DNA of 64,000 bases, taken from positions 1 to 64,000 of the forward strand of contig NZ_BAEE01000061.1 in the NCBI RefSeq assembly GCF_000241265.1, written 5' to 3'. Shown piece after piece: positions 24,935 to 33,317 of this stretch (position 1 is its first letter; each line of letters opens with the position of its first letter). The DNA is from Gordonia araii NBRC 100433 (lineage in GTDB: Bacteria > Actinomycetota > Actinomycetes > Mycobacteriales > Mycobacteriaceae). The notes below the pieces were generated by a model. The model had not been told where the DNA came from and ran no database searches. It saw only the letters and a list, made by a program, of their open reading frames with translations. A program made the position numbers and the translations under genes.

Positions 24935-25075
24935 CCGACGATGATGTCCGATTCGGTAGGCTGCTCGGGGAGTCGGAATCATGGTGAGCGAAACCAGCGC
25001 GACTGCGCGCAACAACGTGCGCCATCGTGTATACGGCCGCCATCGTCGCAGGTAGAGATCACGTCACGGAACAAC

Positions 25076-26206
25076 ATGCCAATCGTTTACCTTCACATCG
25101 GGCTTCCCAAGACCGGCACGACGCATCTGCAGGAGCGTCTGTGGGCCAACCGGCGTCCGGCCCAGGATCGAGCGGGTCTCTTGTTCCCCGGATCGAGCAC
25201 CGCCGACCACTTCCACGCCGCGGCGCACCTGCAGCCCGAACGGTTCCCCGCCTGGGCGAGCCCGGAGAGCGCGGGTGCCTGGCCGGCGATGCTCGGGCAG
25301 ATGCGAGCGTGGCACGGCGACAGCGTGGTCTCCCACGAACTGTTCGCGACGATGGGACCCGAGCAGATCGCCTCGCTGCTGGGCGACCTGGACTTCGCCG
25401 ACGAGGTCCGCGTGATCCTCACCGTGCGCGACCTGGCCAGGCAGATCCCGTCGGTCTGGCAGGAGACCCTGCAGAACCGGCAGACCACGACCTTCGACGA
25501 CTTTTTCGCCTCGGTCGCCAACCACGCACCGGGCGGGCCGAGGTCGCCGGAAATACCCGAAGTCTCCTTCTGGGAGCTCCAAGACTACGCGGCGATCGCC
25601 CAACGGTGGGCCGAGGCTCTCGGTGCCGGACAAGTCCACATCGTCACCGTGCCCGCCGCGGGCGCCGTCGGCGGTGACGCGCTATGGGACCGGTTCCTCG
25701 CGGTGCTGGGCGTCGACCCGGCCCTGCTGCCCGAACTGGACCACCGGGCGAACAATTCGATCGGCGCGGCGCAGAACGAGTTCTTGCGACGGCTCAACGT
25801 CCGGCTGGGGCCCGACGTCGCCGAATGGTGGCGCTACGAGCTGCTGGTCAAGCGACAGTTCGGCGGTGATGCGTTGCGGCAGACGAGTTCCGGGCGGTCG
25901 GGCGGACTGTCCGGCGCTCACCGGCGGTGGGCGGCCGGACAGGCCGACGCGATGATCGCGGCCGTCGCCGACCGCGGGTACGCGCTCACCGGCAGTCTCG
26001 ACGACCTGCGGGTCAGCCCGCACGACGACGGCGGTGCTCCCGCGGTTCCGCCCGCCGAGGACGTGCTCGAGGCGGGACTGGACGCCCTCGCGTACTGGAT
26101 TCAGAAGATGCCGCTGCCGGAGCAGAATCCGAAACCGCCGAGCTTGGCCCGGCGCGCCGCCGGCCGGGCCAAGCGCGAGGCACGACGGTTGGGTCGTCTC
26201 AGGTAA
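25076..26206 (+). CDS. Sulfotransferase-family protein
   Basis: 376 residues from the ATG at 25076. The N-terminus MPIVYLHIGLPKTGTTHLQ carries the 5'-phosphosulfate-binding loop (PKTGTT) of PAPS-dependent sulfotransferases. EVRVILTVRDLARQIPSVWQ corresponds to the 3'-phosphate-binding strand and helix (R..S). The C-terminus is basic (LARRAAGRAKREARRLGRLR). It may sulfate a glycolipid or another envelope component; the acceptor is unknown. Its stop overlaps the convergent hydrolase gene by 8 bp. Confidence 0.8.
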   Translation: MPIVYLHIGLPKTGTTHLQERLWANRRPAQDRAGLLFPGSSTADHFHAAAHLQPERFPAWASPESAGAWPAMLGQMRAWHGDSVVSHELFATMGPEQIASLLGDLDFADEVRVILTVRDLARQIPSVWQETLQNRQTTTFDDFFASVANHAPGGPRSPEIPEVSFWELQDYAAIAQRWAEALGAGQVHIVTVPAAGAVGGDALWDRFLAVLGVDPALLPELDHRANNSIGAAQNEFLRRLNVRLGPDVAEWWRYELLVKRQFGGDALRQTSSGRSGGLSGAHRRWAAGQADAMIAAVADRGYALTGSLDDLRVSPHDDGGAPAVPPAEDVLEAGLDALAYWIQKMPLPEQNPKPPSLARRAAGRAKREARRLGRLR

Positions 26207-26978
26207 TCGTCGCGACGTCGTCGTGCAGCATCGCCGGCCAGCGCGCGACGTCGGACGGGCCGCGGGCGACGGTGAGGACCGACCGGGGGAACAACTCGTC
26301 GAGCGCGTGTGCCGTCGACAGGGGGTGCGACGGGTCGTCGACCCAGGCGAGGATGCGCGTCGGCACGCGGATGCGTGACAGGTCCGACGGCGCGGGGAGG
26401 TCGCTGGCGGCTGCACCGCGGAACACCGACGGCAAGAGTTCTTCGGCGACCTCCGGCACGGTTTCGGGATGTCCGACGGCGGCCGGGGGTGGCGGGAAGT
26501 CGGGGCCCTCGGCGAGGAAGGCGGCTTCGCCGTGCTCCTCGATGGTCGAGGCGTTGAGCCGGTATCGGCGCGCTTGGGCCACGCGCGTCTCCCAGGCGGT
26601 CGGCGGCAGCAGCAGCGTCAGACCGGCGAAGCGATCGGGGTCGCGCACGGCGGCGTGCATCAGCGTCCCCGAGCCCATCGAGGTGCCGACGCCGTACACC
26701 TGCTCGTCGGGGAACCACTGGTCGAGCAGTCGCAGCAGGTCGTCGGCAAGGTTGGGCCACAGGTAGTCGTCGGGCGCGGCGCGGCCCGACGAGCGGCCGT
26801 GACCGCGGGCGTCATAGCGCAGCAGGCGGGTTCCCGACAGCCCGCGCCCCAGGTCCAGGTCGAGTACGCGGTCGCGCGCGCGGCTGGAGGTCAGGCCGTG
26901 CAGCTGGACGACCGGGTGTCCGCCCTCGTCGCTCAGTTCGACGTCGAGCTCGGCGCCGGGCACTTCGAAGGTGGCCAT
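26199..26978 (-). CDS. Alpha/beta hydrolase
   Basis: 259 residues from the ATG at 26978, preceded by GAGAGGAA. Motifs are QLHGLTSS (oxyanion HG), RYDARGHGRSSGR and the nucleophile elbow GTSMGSGTL. An acid lies near WVDDPSHPLS and a possible catalytic His is in MLHDDVA at the very C-terminus, where family members usually carry GH. Substrate unknown. The last 8 bp overlap the convergent sulfotransferase gene. Confidence 0.8.
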   Translation of the reverse strand: MATFEVPGAELDVELSDEGGHPVVQLHGLTSSRARDRVLDLDLGRGLSGTRLLRYDARGHGRSSGRAAPDDYLWPNLADDLLRLLDQWFPDEQVYGVGTSMGSGTLMHAAVRDPDRFAGLTLLLPPTAWETRVAQARRYRLNASTIEEHGEAAFLAEGPDFPPPPAAVGHPETVPEVAEELLPSVFRGAAASDLPAPSDLSRIRVPTRILAWVDDPSHPLSTAHALDELFPRSVLTVARGPSDVARWPAMLHDDVATIT

Positions 26979-27012
26979 GGGGTTCCTCTCGGTCAGGCAG
27001 CCATCGTACGAA

Positions 27013-27086
27013 GCCGGGGCGAGCGGAGCGAGGGGAAGTGTGCCGGGGCGAGCGGAGCGAGGGGAAGTGTGCCGGGGCGAGCGGAG
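27013..27086. repeat. 29-bp tandem repeat, two full copies and a partial third
   Basis: Identical 29-bp units occupy 27013-27041 and 27042-27070, and about 15 bp of a third follows from 27071. The unit contains GCGAGCGGAGCGAGGGG. A related short element (GTGCGAGCGCAGCGAGGGGG) occurs at 52347-52366 before dapC. It lies in the 147-bp spacer between the divergent hydrolase and condensation-GNAT genes, so it may affect promoter spacing. Confidence 0.8.
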
Positions 27087-27125
27087 GAGAGCGCGGGGGA
27101 GGCGGCCGCAGTAAGGTACCGCCGT

Positions 27126-28892
27126 ATGCGGCTCACCAACGTCGCCCACCTGCGGCTCCCGTTCGGCCGCCTGATGGGGTACGACGTCACGACTTCGGAA
27201 CCGGGCGACCCGCTGCCGGTCTCTTTCGATCAGCGTCGTCACGTCGCCGCGGGGGAGCGTCCGGGCTCGTGGATGGCGTTGTCGTTCCGATTGACCGATC
27301 CGGTTTCGCGGGACGCCCTCGCGCAGGCGTGGCTGGCGGTGATCGCCCGCCACGGCACGCTGCGCACCGTGTTCGTCCCGGAGCCCGAGGGATCGCCGAG
27401 GCTGTGCACCGTCGACATCGGGCCCGGCGAGTGGGTCGAGCATCCCGTCGCGCCCGGCGAGGCGGTCAACGACGCGTTGCGCGACGTGCTCGACCGCACG
27501 TGTTCGTCGTATTCGCGGCCCGCCCACCGGTTGTGCGTCCTGGAGACCGCCGCCGGTCCGACGATCGTCGTCGCGGCCGATCACTCCCACGTCGACATGT
27601 GGTCGATGCTGGTGATCCTGCGCGACTTCCTGGCGGCGCTCGGCGAGATCGAGGCCGGGCGGACGCCTATGCCGGGATCCGTGCCGGCTTTCGTCGAACA
27701 CACCCGCGCGCTCCGTGAACGATCACCCGCCCCCGACGACGTCCGGCGGCGGTGGGAGCAGATCCTGGCCGAGAGCGGTGGGGTCATGCCGTGCTTCCCG
27801 TTGCCGCTGGGCGCGCCGGTGCCCCACGTCGAGCGGGTCGAGGTGCGCGACGTGTTCGACGTCGACGACAGCGCCGCGTTCTCGGCGCAGGCGCGCGACG
27901 ACGGCGTCTCCACACTTGCGCTCGCGGTGTCGGCGATGACCGAGGCGACCCGCGAACTCGCCGACGCGCCGCTTCGGGCGGTCTTCCCCGTGCACAGCCG
28001 CTACGACGACACCTGGCACGACTCGGTCGGCTGGTTCATCACGAATTCGGTGCTGGAGTCCGCCGACCCGGCGCCTCAGGCCGCCGCCTCGTCGGTTCGG
28101 GAGGCGGTCCGGCTCGGCTCGTGGCCGCTCGACGATGTGCTCGCCCCCTGGGGCGGCATGCCCGAGGCGCCCGGGATGTTCGCGATTTCGTGGTTGGATC
28201 TGCGCCGTCTTCCCGTTCGCGTCGACGCCGCCGGGCTCGACGCCCAGTATGTCGGCGCGTCGATTCGCACCGACGGCGTGATGCTGTGGTTCATCCTGGA
28301 CGGCTCCGGCCTGCACCTGCGGTGCCGCTACCCCGACACGCCGGAGGCGCGCACGAACGTCGGTGGCTGGCTCGACCGGTTGGTCGAGCGGATGCAGGCC
28401 GGCGCCCGCTCGTCGGTGGGCGGTGTGCTGCGGGCCGGAGGCGCTGAGTTCCGGGTGCAGCGCGCGACGCGTGCCGATGTGCCCGCGATCGTCGCGCTGC
28501 TGCTCGACGACGAGATCGGACGGACTCGCGAGGTCGGGGAGTACGCGCCGTACGAGGTCGCCTACGACGTCGTCGCCCGGGACCGCTCCCATTACCTGGC
28601 GGTGGTGCGCGCCGCCGACGACACCGTCGTCGGCACCATGCAGCTCACCGTCCTGCCCGGACTGTCGCGCGGCGGAACGACCAGGTTGCAGCTCGAAGGG
28701 TTGCGCGTCGCGCGTTCGGTGCGCTCACGCGGGCTGGGCACCGCCATGCTCGGCTGGGCCCATGAACACGGCCGTTCGCACGGTGCGGCATTGGTGCAGG
28801 TGACGACGGATGAGGCGCGTGAGCGGGCGCGCGAGTTCTATGCCCGGCTCGGGTACACGGCCAACCATGTGGGACTCAAGCGAGAGTTGTAG
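27126..28892 (+). CDS. Condensation-domain (PapA/NRPS C-like) protein fused to a GNAT acetyltransferase
   Basis: 588 residues from the ATG at 27126. Residues 1 to about 430 form a condensation-type acyltransferase: the acceptor H-x3-D motif is in VVAADHSHVDMWSML, with Met instead of the usual Gly after the Asp, and WFITNSVLES matches the later conserved segment. Residues from about 440 form a GNAT domain (FRVQRATRADVPAIVALLLD, LQLEGLRVARSVRSRGLGTA with the acetyl-CoA loop RSRGLGTAM, and REFYARLGYTANHVGLKREL). Both halves transfer acyl groups from CoA or carrier proteins, so the protein could acylate one molecule twice. No NRPS genes are nearby. Start choice avoids overlap with the repeat array. 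Confidence 0.78.
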   Translation: MRLTNVAHLRLPFGRLMGYDVTTSEPGDPLPVSFDQRRHVAAGERPGSWMALSFRLTDPVSRDALAQAWLAVIARHGTLRTVFVPEPEGSPRLCTVDIGPGEWVEHPVAPGEAVNDALRDVLDRTCSSYSRPAHRLCVLETAAGPTIVVAADHSHVDMWSMLVILRDFLAALGEIEAGRTPMPGSVPAFVEHTRALRERSPAPDDVRRRWEQILAESGGVMPCFPLPLGAPVPHVERVEVRDVFDVDDSAAFSAQARDDGVSTLALAVSAMTEATRELADAPLRAVFPVHSRYDDTWHDSVGWFITNSVLESADPAPQAAASSVREAVRLGSWPLDDVLAPWGGMPEAPGMFAISWLDLRRLPVRVDAAGLDAQYVGASIRTDGVMLWFILDGSGLHLRCRYPDTPEARTNVGGWLDRLVERMQAGARSSVGGVLRAGGAEFRVQRATRADVPAIVALLLDDEIGRTREVGEYAPYEVAYDVVARDRSHYLAVVRAADDTVVGTMQLTVLPGLSRGGTTRLQLEGLRVARSVRSRGLGTAMLGWAHEHGRSHGAALVQVTTDEARERAREFYARLGYTANHVGLKREL

Positions 28893-28905
28893 CAGACTGA
28901 CAGTC

Positions 28906-29361
28906 ATGAAACCCGGCGACACCGCACCCGACTTCGCACTGCCCGACCAGAACGGCACCGTTCGACGACTCAGCGAGTTCCTCGCCGACGGTCCGGTCGC
29001 GCTCTTCTTCTATCCGGCGGCGTTCACGCCGGGCTGCACCAAGGAGGCCTGCCACTTCCGCGACCTCGCCACCGAATTCGCCGACGCGGGCGTGCAGCGC
29101 GTCGGGATCAGCCGGGACGCCGTCGAGAAGCAGCAGCGCTGGACCGGCGAGCACAACCTGGACTATCCGCTGCTGGCCGATGTCGACGGTGAGGTCGCGG
29201 AGTCCTACGGGGTCCGCCGCGGTCTTCTCGCCAAGGTCGGGATGCCGACCAAGCGGACCACCTTCGCGATCCGCGCCGACGGGACCGTCGCAGACGTGAT
29301 CGCCTCCGAGGTGAACATGTCGGTGCACGCCGACCGCGCGCTGGGCGCGCTGCGCCAGTAG
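28906..29361 (+). CDS. bcp: Peroxiredoxin, BCP type
   Basis: 151 residues from the ATG at 28906, 13 bp after the preceding stop. The peroxidatic motif YPAAFTPGCTKEACHF has the active Cys and a second Cys five residues later, the 1-helix resolving position of bacterioferritin comigratory proteins. The catalytic Arg lies in MPTKRTTFAI. It reduces hydroperoxides using thioredoxin or a mycothiol-linked reductant. Its stop is 2 bp from the stop of the convergent cutinase gene. Confidence 0.9.
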   Translation: MKPGDTAPDFALPDQNGTVRRLSEFLADGPVALFFYPAAFTPGCTKEACHFRDLATEFADAGVQRVGISRDAVEKQQRWTGEHNLDYPLLADVDGEVAESYGVRRGLLAKVGMPTKRTTFAIRADGTVADVIASEVNMSVHADRALGALRQ

Positions 29362-29363
29362 GA

Positions 29364-30074
29364 CTAGAGGCGGCGGACCGTGAAGCTCGCCGCGGACACG
29401 GTCATGCCGTTGAACAGGTAGTAGGCGTGCTGGATGCTCGGTGAGCCGACCGGCGCACCGTTGCAGATCGTGTCGCCGGGCTCGCAGTATTTGGCGAGCT
29501 TGGGGCGGAACCGGGGTGCGATGGTGATCGGCGGTGCGCCGACGTCGCGGATGAACCGGGCGCTCGGCGCACCGAAGAGGACGACTGCCGCGATGTTGCG
29601 GGTGATGTTCTTCGGCAGTGGCGAGGGGGCATAGTGCGCGTAGGCCCGGTAGGCCCGCGGGATCTGGAGTTTGTCGACCAGGGCGTAGCCGGCCACGACA
29701 GCGCCCTGGGAGAATCCGCCGAAGACGATCCGGGTCCGCGGGCAGGTGGCGGCGATCCGCTTGATGTCCCGCTGTGCGCTCTTGACCCCGTTGTTCACCG
29801 AGTGCGCGAACTCGCCCCGGTTCCGGAAGTTATCACTTGCCGCGTAGCGGACGCCCGACACTCGCATGGACTTGCCCCGCGTCTGCGCGCGGAGAGCCTC
29901 GACGAAGGCCAGCCCGGTGTACCCGACCGGAGCACCCGGTTCGGCGGTCCCGCGTGCCCAGAGCACGTGGATGTCGGGGCACGGCGCCGCCGAGGCGGCG
30001 GGGGCGGCGGTGAGCGCGGTGCCGGAGATGACGGCTAAAGCACAGACAAGGGCAGCTGACCAACGACGAATCAT
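29364..30074 (-). CDS. Secreted cutinase-family serine esterase
   Basis: 236 residues. The signal peptide (MIRRWSAALVCALAVISGTA, AxA site at ASAAP) is followed by the cutinase fold: CPDIHVLWARGTAEPG, the nucleophile GGFSQGAVV, the Asp in CEPGDTICNG and the His in SIQHAYYL, with the two flanking Cys pairs. Mycobacterial cutinase-like proteins (Culp) act on envelope or host lipids. It is divergent from the GNAT gene, with 64 bp between starts. Confidence 0.92.
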   Translation of the reverse strand: MIRRWSAALVCALAVISGTALTAAPAASAAPCPDIHVLWARGTAEPGAPVGYTGLAFVEALRAQTRGKSMRVSGVRYAASDNFRNRGEFAHSVNNGVKSAQRDIKRIAATCPRTRIVFGGFSQGAVVAGYALVDKLQIPRAYRAYAHYAPSPLPKNITRNIAAVVLFGAPSARFIRDVGAPPITIAPRFRPKLAKYCEPGDTICNGAPVGSPSIQHAYYLFNGMTVSAASFTVRRL

Positions 30075-30138
30075 TGGGCCATGGTACCCAGCGGTGAGCT
30101 GGCGCGCGCGTGCTCGGCCATCTGGTTATGATCGCGCC

Positions 30139-30648
30139 ATGTCGAACGCTGGCGATGCCGCGCAGACCGCGGCAGACATCCGGAACCGGGCGGCCGGGGT
30201 CGAGTTCGAGGATGTCGATCCCGCGGACGCGGCGGCCCGGCGCGCGATCGAGCTGTACTTCGCCGAACTCAACGACCGGTTTCCCGACGGGTTCGACGCC
30301 GGCGACCCCGCGGACGGTGACGCGTTCCGTCCACCGTCTGGTCGGTTCGTCCTGGCCCGGAACGACGGCGAACCGATCTGCTGCGGATGTCTGCAGACGA
30401 TCGCGGACGGCGTGGGCGAGATCAAGCGGATGTGGGTTCGCGACGGCTGGCGCGGTGCGGGACTGGGTTCGCGGGTCTTGCGCGAGTTGGAGCGGCGGGC
30501 CGGTGAGATGGAACTCAGCGTCGTGCGCCTCGACACGCACGTGTCGCTTGTGGAGGCTGTCGCCATGTATGAGCGCGCCGGCTATCGACGCGTCGACCGC
30601 TACAACGACAATCCGTATGCCGGCCTCTTCTTCGAGAAGCGGTTGTGA
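30139..30648 (+). CDS. GNAT-family N-acetyltransferase
   Basis: 169 residues from the ATG at 30139. The acetyl-CoA loop is RDGWRGAGLGSRVLRELE, preceded by GEIKRMWV and followed by LDTHVSLVEAVAMYERAGYR, the canonical GNAT motif A and B layout. The C-terminus RYNDNPYAGLFFEKRL is common in a group of small actinobacterial acetyltransferases. The acceptor is unknown. Confidence 0.85.
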   Translation: MSNAGDAAQTAADIRNRAAGVEFEDVDPADAAARRAIELYFAELNDRFPDGFDAGDPADGDAFRPPSGRFVLARNDGEPICCGCLQTIADGVGEIKRMWVRDGWRGAGLGSRVLRELERRAGEMELSVVRLDTHVSLVEAVAMYERAGYRRVDRYNDNPYAGLFFEKRL

Positions 30649-30664
30649 GCCGGGTGGGATCTGA

Positions 30665-30964
30665 CTAGTCCGCCTGCTCGCCGTGGCCGAGCCGCCAGTC
30701 GGGCAACGCGGCGTCGCGAACCAGCCGCTTGAGCTGTGCGGCATCCGGGAAGCCGCCGTCGCTTCGGCGATCCCAGATGCGCGCGCCGTCGACGTCGATG
30801 GTGAATTCCCCGCCGGTACCCGGCACCAGGGTCACGGAGGCGAGGTCGGAGCCGAAGGTCGACAGCAGTTCGCTCGCCATCCACGACGCGCGCAGGAGCC
30901 AACTGCACTGGGTGCAGTAGGTGATCGTGACGCGCGGTGCCGACTCGGCGGCCTGACCTGCCAT
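30665..30964 (-). CDS. Rdx family (SelW/SelT/SelH-like) thioredoxin-fold protein
   Basis: 99 residues from the ATG at 30964. The CxxC redox motif in ITYCTQCSWLLRASWMASEL and the FTIDVDGARIWDRRSDGGFP strand are diagnostic of the Rdx/SelW family; both positions are Cys with no selenocysteine. Family members are thought to serve in thiol redox chemistry. It converges with the GNAT gene, with 16 bp between stops. Confidence 0.85.
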   Translation of the reverse strand: MAGQAAESAPRVTITYCTQCSWLLRASWMASELLSTFGSDLASVTLVPGTGGEFTIDVDGARIWDRRSDGGFPDAAQLKRLVRDAALPDWRLGHGEQAD

Positions 30965-31046
30965 GACCCGAATCTTACGGGGAGTTCGCGCAGCGGGATT
31001 CGCACTCACGGCGCGCCGTCGACGCGCACCCTCCTAGATTTGAACC

Positions 31047-33317
31047 ATGACATCATCTCCCGCCGACCACCGTGCGCGCGCGACCGAGATCGTCGCATCG
31101 TTGACGTTGCGGCAGAAGGCCGACATCACCACCGGCGCCAGCTTCTGGGACACCGTCGCCGTCGAGAGCGCGGGCGTCGCCTCGTTCGTGCTCACCGATG
31201 GGCCGCACGGCATCCGCAAACAGGTCGACGGAGCCGATGCGCTCGGGCTCAACGCGTCGGTGCCCGCCGTGTGCTTCCCGCCCGCGGTCGCGATGGCGTG
31301 CACCTTCGACCCCGAGTTGTCCGAACAGGTCGGCGACGCGCTCGGACAAGCCTGTCTCGCCGAGAAGATCGGCGTGCTGCTCGGTCCGGGGATCAACATG
31401 AAGCGCTCGCCGCTGGGCGGACGCAACTTCGAGTACTACTCGGAAGACCCGTTTCTCGCGGGGCGCATGGCCGCCGCCTATGTGAAGGGCGTGCAGCGAC
31501 ACGGGGTGGGGACCTCGCTCAAACACTTCGCCGCCAACAACCAGGAGACCGAACGGTTCCGAGTCAGTGCCGATATCGACCCGCGGCCGCTGCACGAGAT
31601 CTACCTGCGGGCCTTCGAGCACGTCGTCACCAGCGAACAGCCGTGGACGGTGATGGCGGCCTACAACAAGATCAACGGGGTCTATGCCACGCAGAACGCG
31701 TGGCTGCTGACTGAAACCCTGCGCGGCCGTTGGGGATTCGACGGTCTGGTGGTGTCGGACTGGGGCGCGGTCGATGACCGGGCGGCCGCCGTCGCCGCCG
31801 GGCTGGATTTGGAGATGCCCACCAGCAACGGGCTCGGCCCCGCCGCGGTCGTGGCCGCGGTCGGCGACGGTTCGTTGCCGGAGGCCGCTCTCGACGCCTG
31901 CGCCGAACGCGTCGTCGCCCTGGCGCTGGCGGCCGGCGATAACGCCGTCGACACGACCTACGATCGCGATGAACAGCACGATCTCGCCGCGGCCGTCGCC
32001 CGTCGGTGCGTGGTCCTGCTGAAGAACGACCCGGTCGACGACGAGCCGCTGCTGCCGCTAACCGCGGAGCGCCGGATCGCCGTCATCGGCGAGTTCGCGC
32101 GCACGCCGCGTTTTCAGGGCGGCGGCAGTTCCAAGGTCAACCCGACGCGGGTCGACAACGCGCTTGACGCCGCCGCCGGCCATGCGGCCCCGGAAGTCAT
32201 CTTCGAACCAGGTTTCGCCCCGGGAGACGCCGACGGGACGGGCGACGAGGGCATGGCGGCGAGAGCGGTATCCGCTGCGCGGGAAGCCGACATCGCGCTG
32301 GTGTTCCTCGGCGTGGCCGATGGCGACGAGTCCGAGGGCTTCGACCGGACCGACTGGCGACTGCCGCAGGCCCAGCTCGACCTGCTCGCCGCGGTGCTGG
32401 CGGTCAACCCGCGCACCGTCGTCGTGCTGTCGCACGGCTCGGTCGTCGACCTCGCCGACGTGGTCGCGGCACCAGCCGTCGTCGACGGATATCTCTTGGG
32501 GGAGGGCGGTGGCTCGGCGCTTGCCGACATTCTCTACGGGATCGACGACCCGTCGGGTCGCCTGGCCGAGACCATCCCGATCCGCCTTCAGGACACCCCG
32601 GCGTGGCTCGACTTCCCCGGCGAGAAGCTGCACGTGCGCTACGGCGAGGGCGTCTTCATCGGCTATCGCTGGTTCGACGCGCGCGAGCTACCGGTCCGCT
32701 TCCCGTTCGGGCACGGCTTGTCCTACACGACGACGACGTTCACCGACGTCGAGGCTGTGGCGTCCGCGGAGGGCATCGACGTTTCGCTGACCGTCACGAA
32801 CACCGGCAAGCGCGACGGGCGGGCCGTCGTCCAGGTCTACACCGGATTGGAGCAGTCGGTCGTCGCCCGGCCGCCTCGGGAACTGAAGGGAATGGCTGCT
32901 CTCGCGTTGGCCGCCGGCGAGAACCAACGGATCACCGTGCGCATTCCGCGTGCCGAGCTGGCGTACTGGGACCGCGCGGCGACGGGCGGTGACGGGGCTC
33001 CCGGCGCCTGGGTCGTCGAAGGCGGCGACTACCGGATCGACGTCGGTCACAGCAGCCGCGACATCGATGCGAGCGTGACCGTCACGGTGGCCGGCGACCC
33101 GTCGACGGCGGTGCTGGGCCCCGACTCGACGTTGTCCGAGTTCCTCGCCGTGCCCGCGGGTCGGCAGCGGATGGCGCAACACTTCCAGCAGACCCTGGGG
33201 GCGGAACTCGATCCGACGATGGAGAAGCTGATCGGGTCGATTCCGCTGCGGCGCGTGGCGCCGATGCTCGGCCTCGACACCGCCGCACTCGACGCGATGC
33301 TCTCCGCGGTGGAATGA
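31047..33317 (+). CDS. Glycoside hydrolase family 3 beta-glucosidase
   Basis: 756 residues with no signal peptide, so cytosolic. The GH3 N-terminal domain shows LTDGPHGIRK, GVGTSLKHFAANNQE and the nucleophile region GLVVSDWGA (Asp of SDW). The (alpha/beta)6 second domain begins at VLLKNDP, and a fibronectin type III-like C-terminal domain carries GLSYTTTTF and ELKGMAAL. The length fits three-domain beta-glucosidases. The stop overlaps the start of the acyltransferase-like gene (ATGA). Confidence 0.92.
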   Translation: MTSSPADHRARATEIVASLTLRQKADITTGASFWDTVAVESAGVASFVLTDGPHGIRKQVDGADALGLNASVPAVCFPPAVAMACTFDPELSEQVGDALGQACLAEKIGVLLGPGINMKRSPLGGRNFEYYSEDPFLAGRMAAAYVKGVQRHGVGTSLKHFAANNQETERFRVSADIDPRPLHEIYLRAFEHVVTSEQPWTVMAAYNKINGVYATQNAWLLTETLRGRWGFDGLVVSDWGAVDDRAAAVAAGLDLEMPTSNGLGPAAVVAAVGDGSLPEAALDACAERVVALALAAGDNAVDTTYDRDEQHDLAAAVARRCVVLLKNDPVDDEPLLPLTAERRIAVIGEFARTPRFQGGGSSKVNPTRVDNALDAAAGHAAPEVIFEPGFAPGDADGTGDEGMAARAVSAAREADIALVFLGVADGDESEGFDRTDWRLPQAQLDLLAAVLAVNPRTVVVLSHGSVVDLADVVAAPAVVDGYLLGEGGGSALADILYGIDDPSGRLAETIPIRLQDTPAWLDFPGEKLHVRYGEGVFIGYRWFDARELPVRFPFGHGLSYTTTTFTDVEAVASAEGIDVSLTVTNTGKRDGRAVVQVYTGLEQSVVARPPRELKGMAALALAAGENQRITVRIPRAELAYWDRAATGGDGAPGAWVVEGGDYRIDVGHSSRDIDASVTVTVAGDPSTAVLGPDSTLSEFLAVPAGRQRMAQHFQQTLGAELDPTMEKLIGSIPLRRVAPMLGLDTAALDAMLSAVE

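Noticed and set aside
24935-26206. Functional link between the sulfonate-type transporter and the divergent sulfotransferase
   Set aside because: Sulfonate uptake and PAPS-dependent sulfation share sulfur chemistry, but the transporter ligand is unknown and no shared operator is visible.
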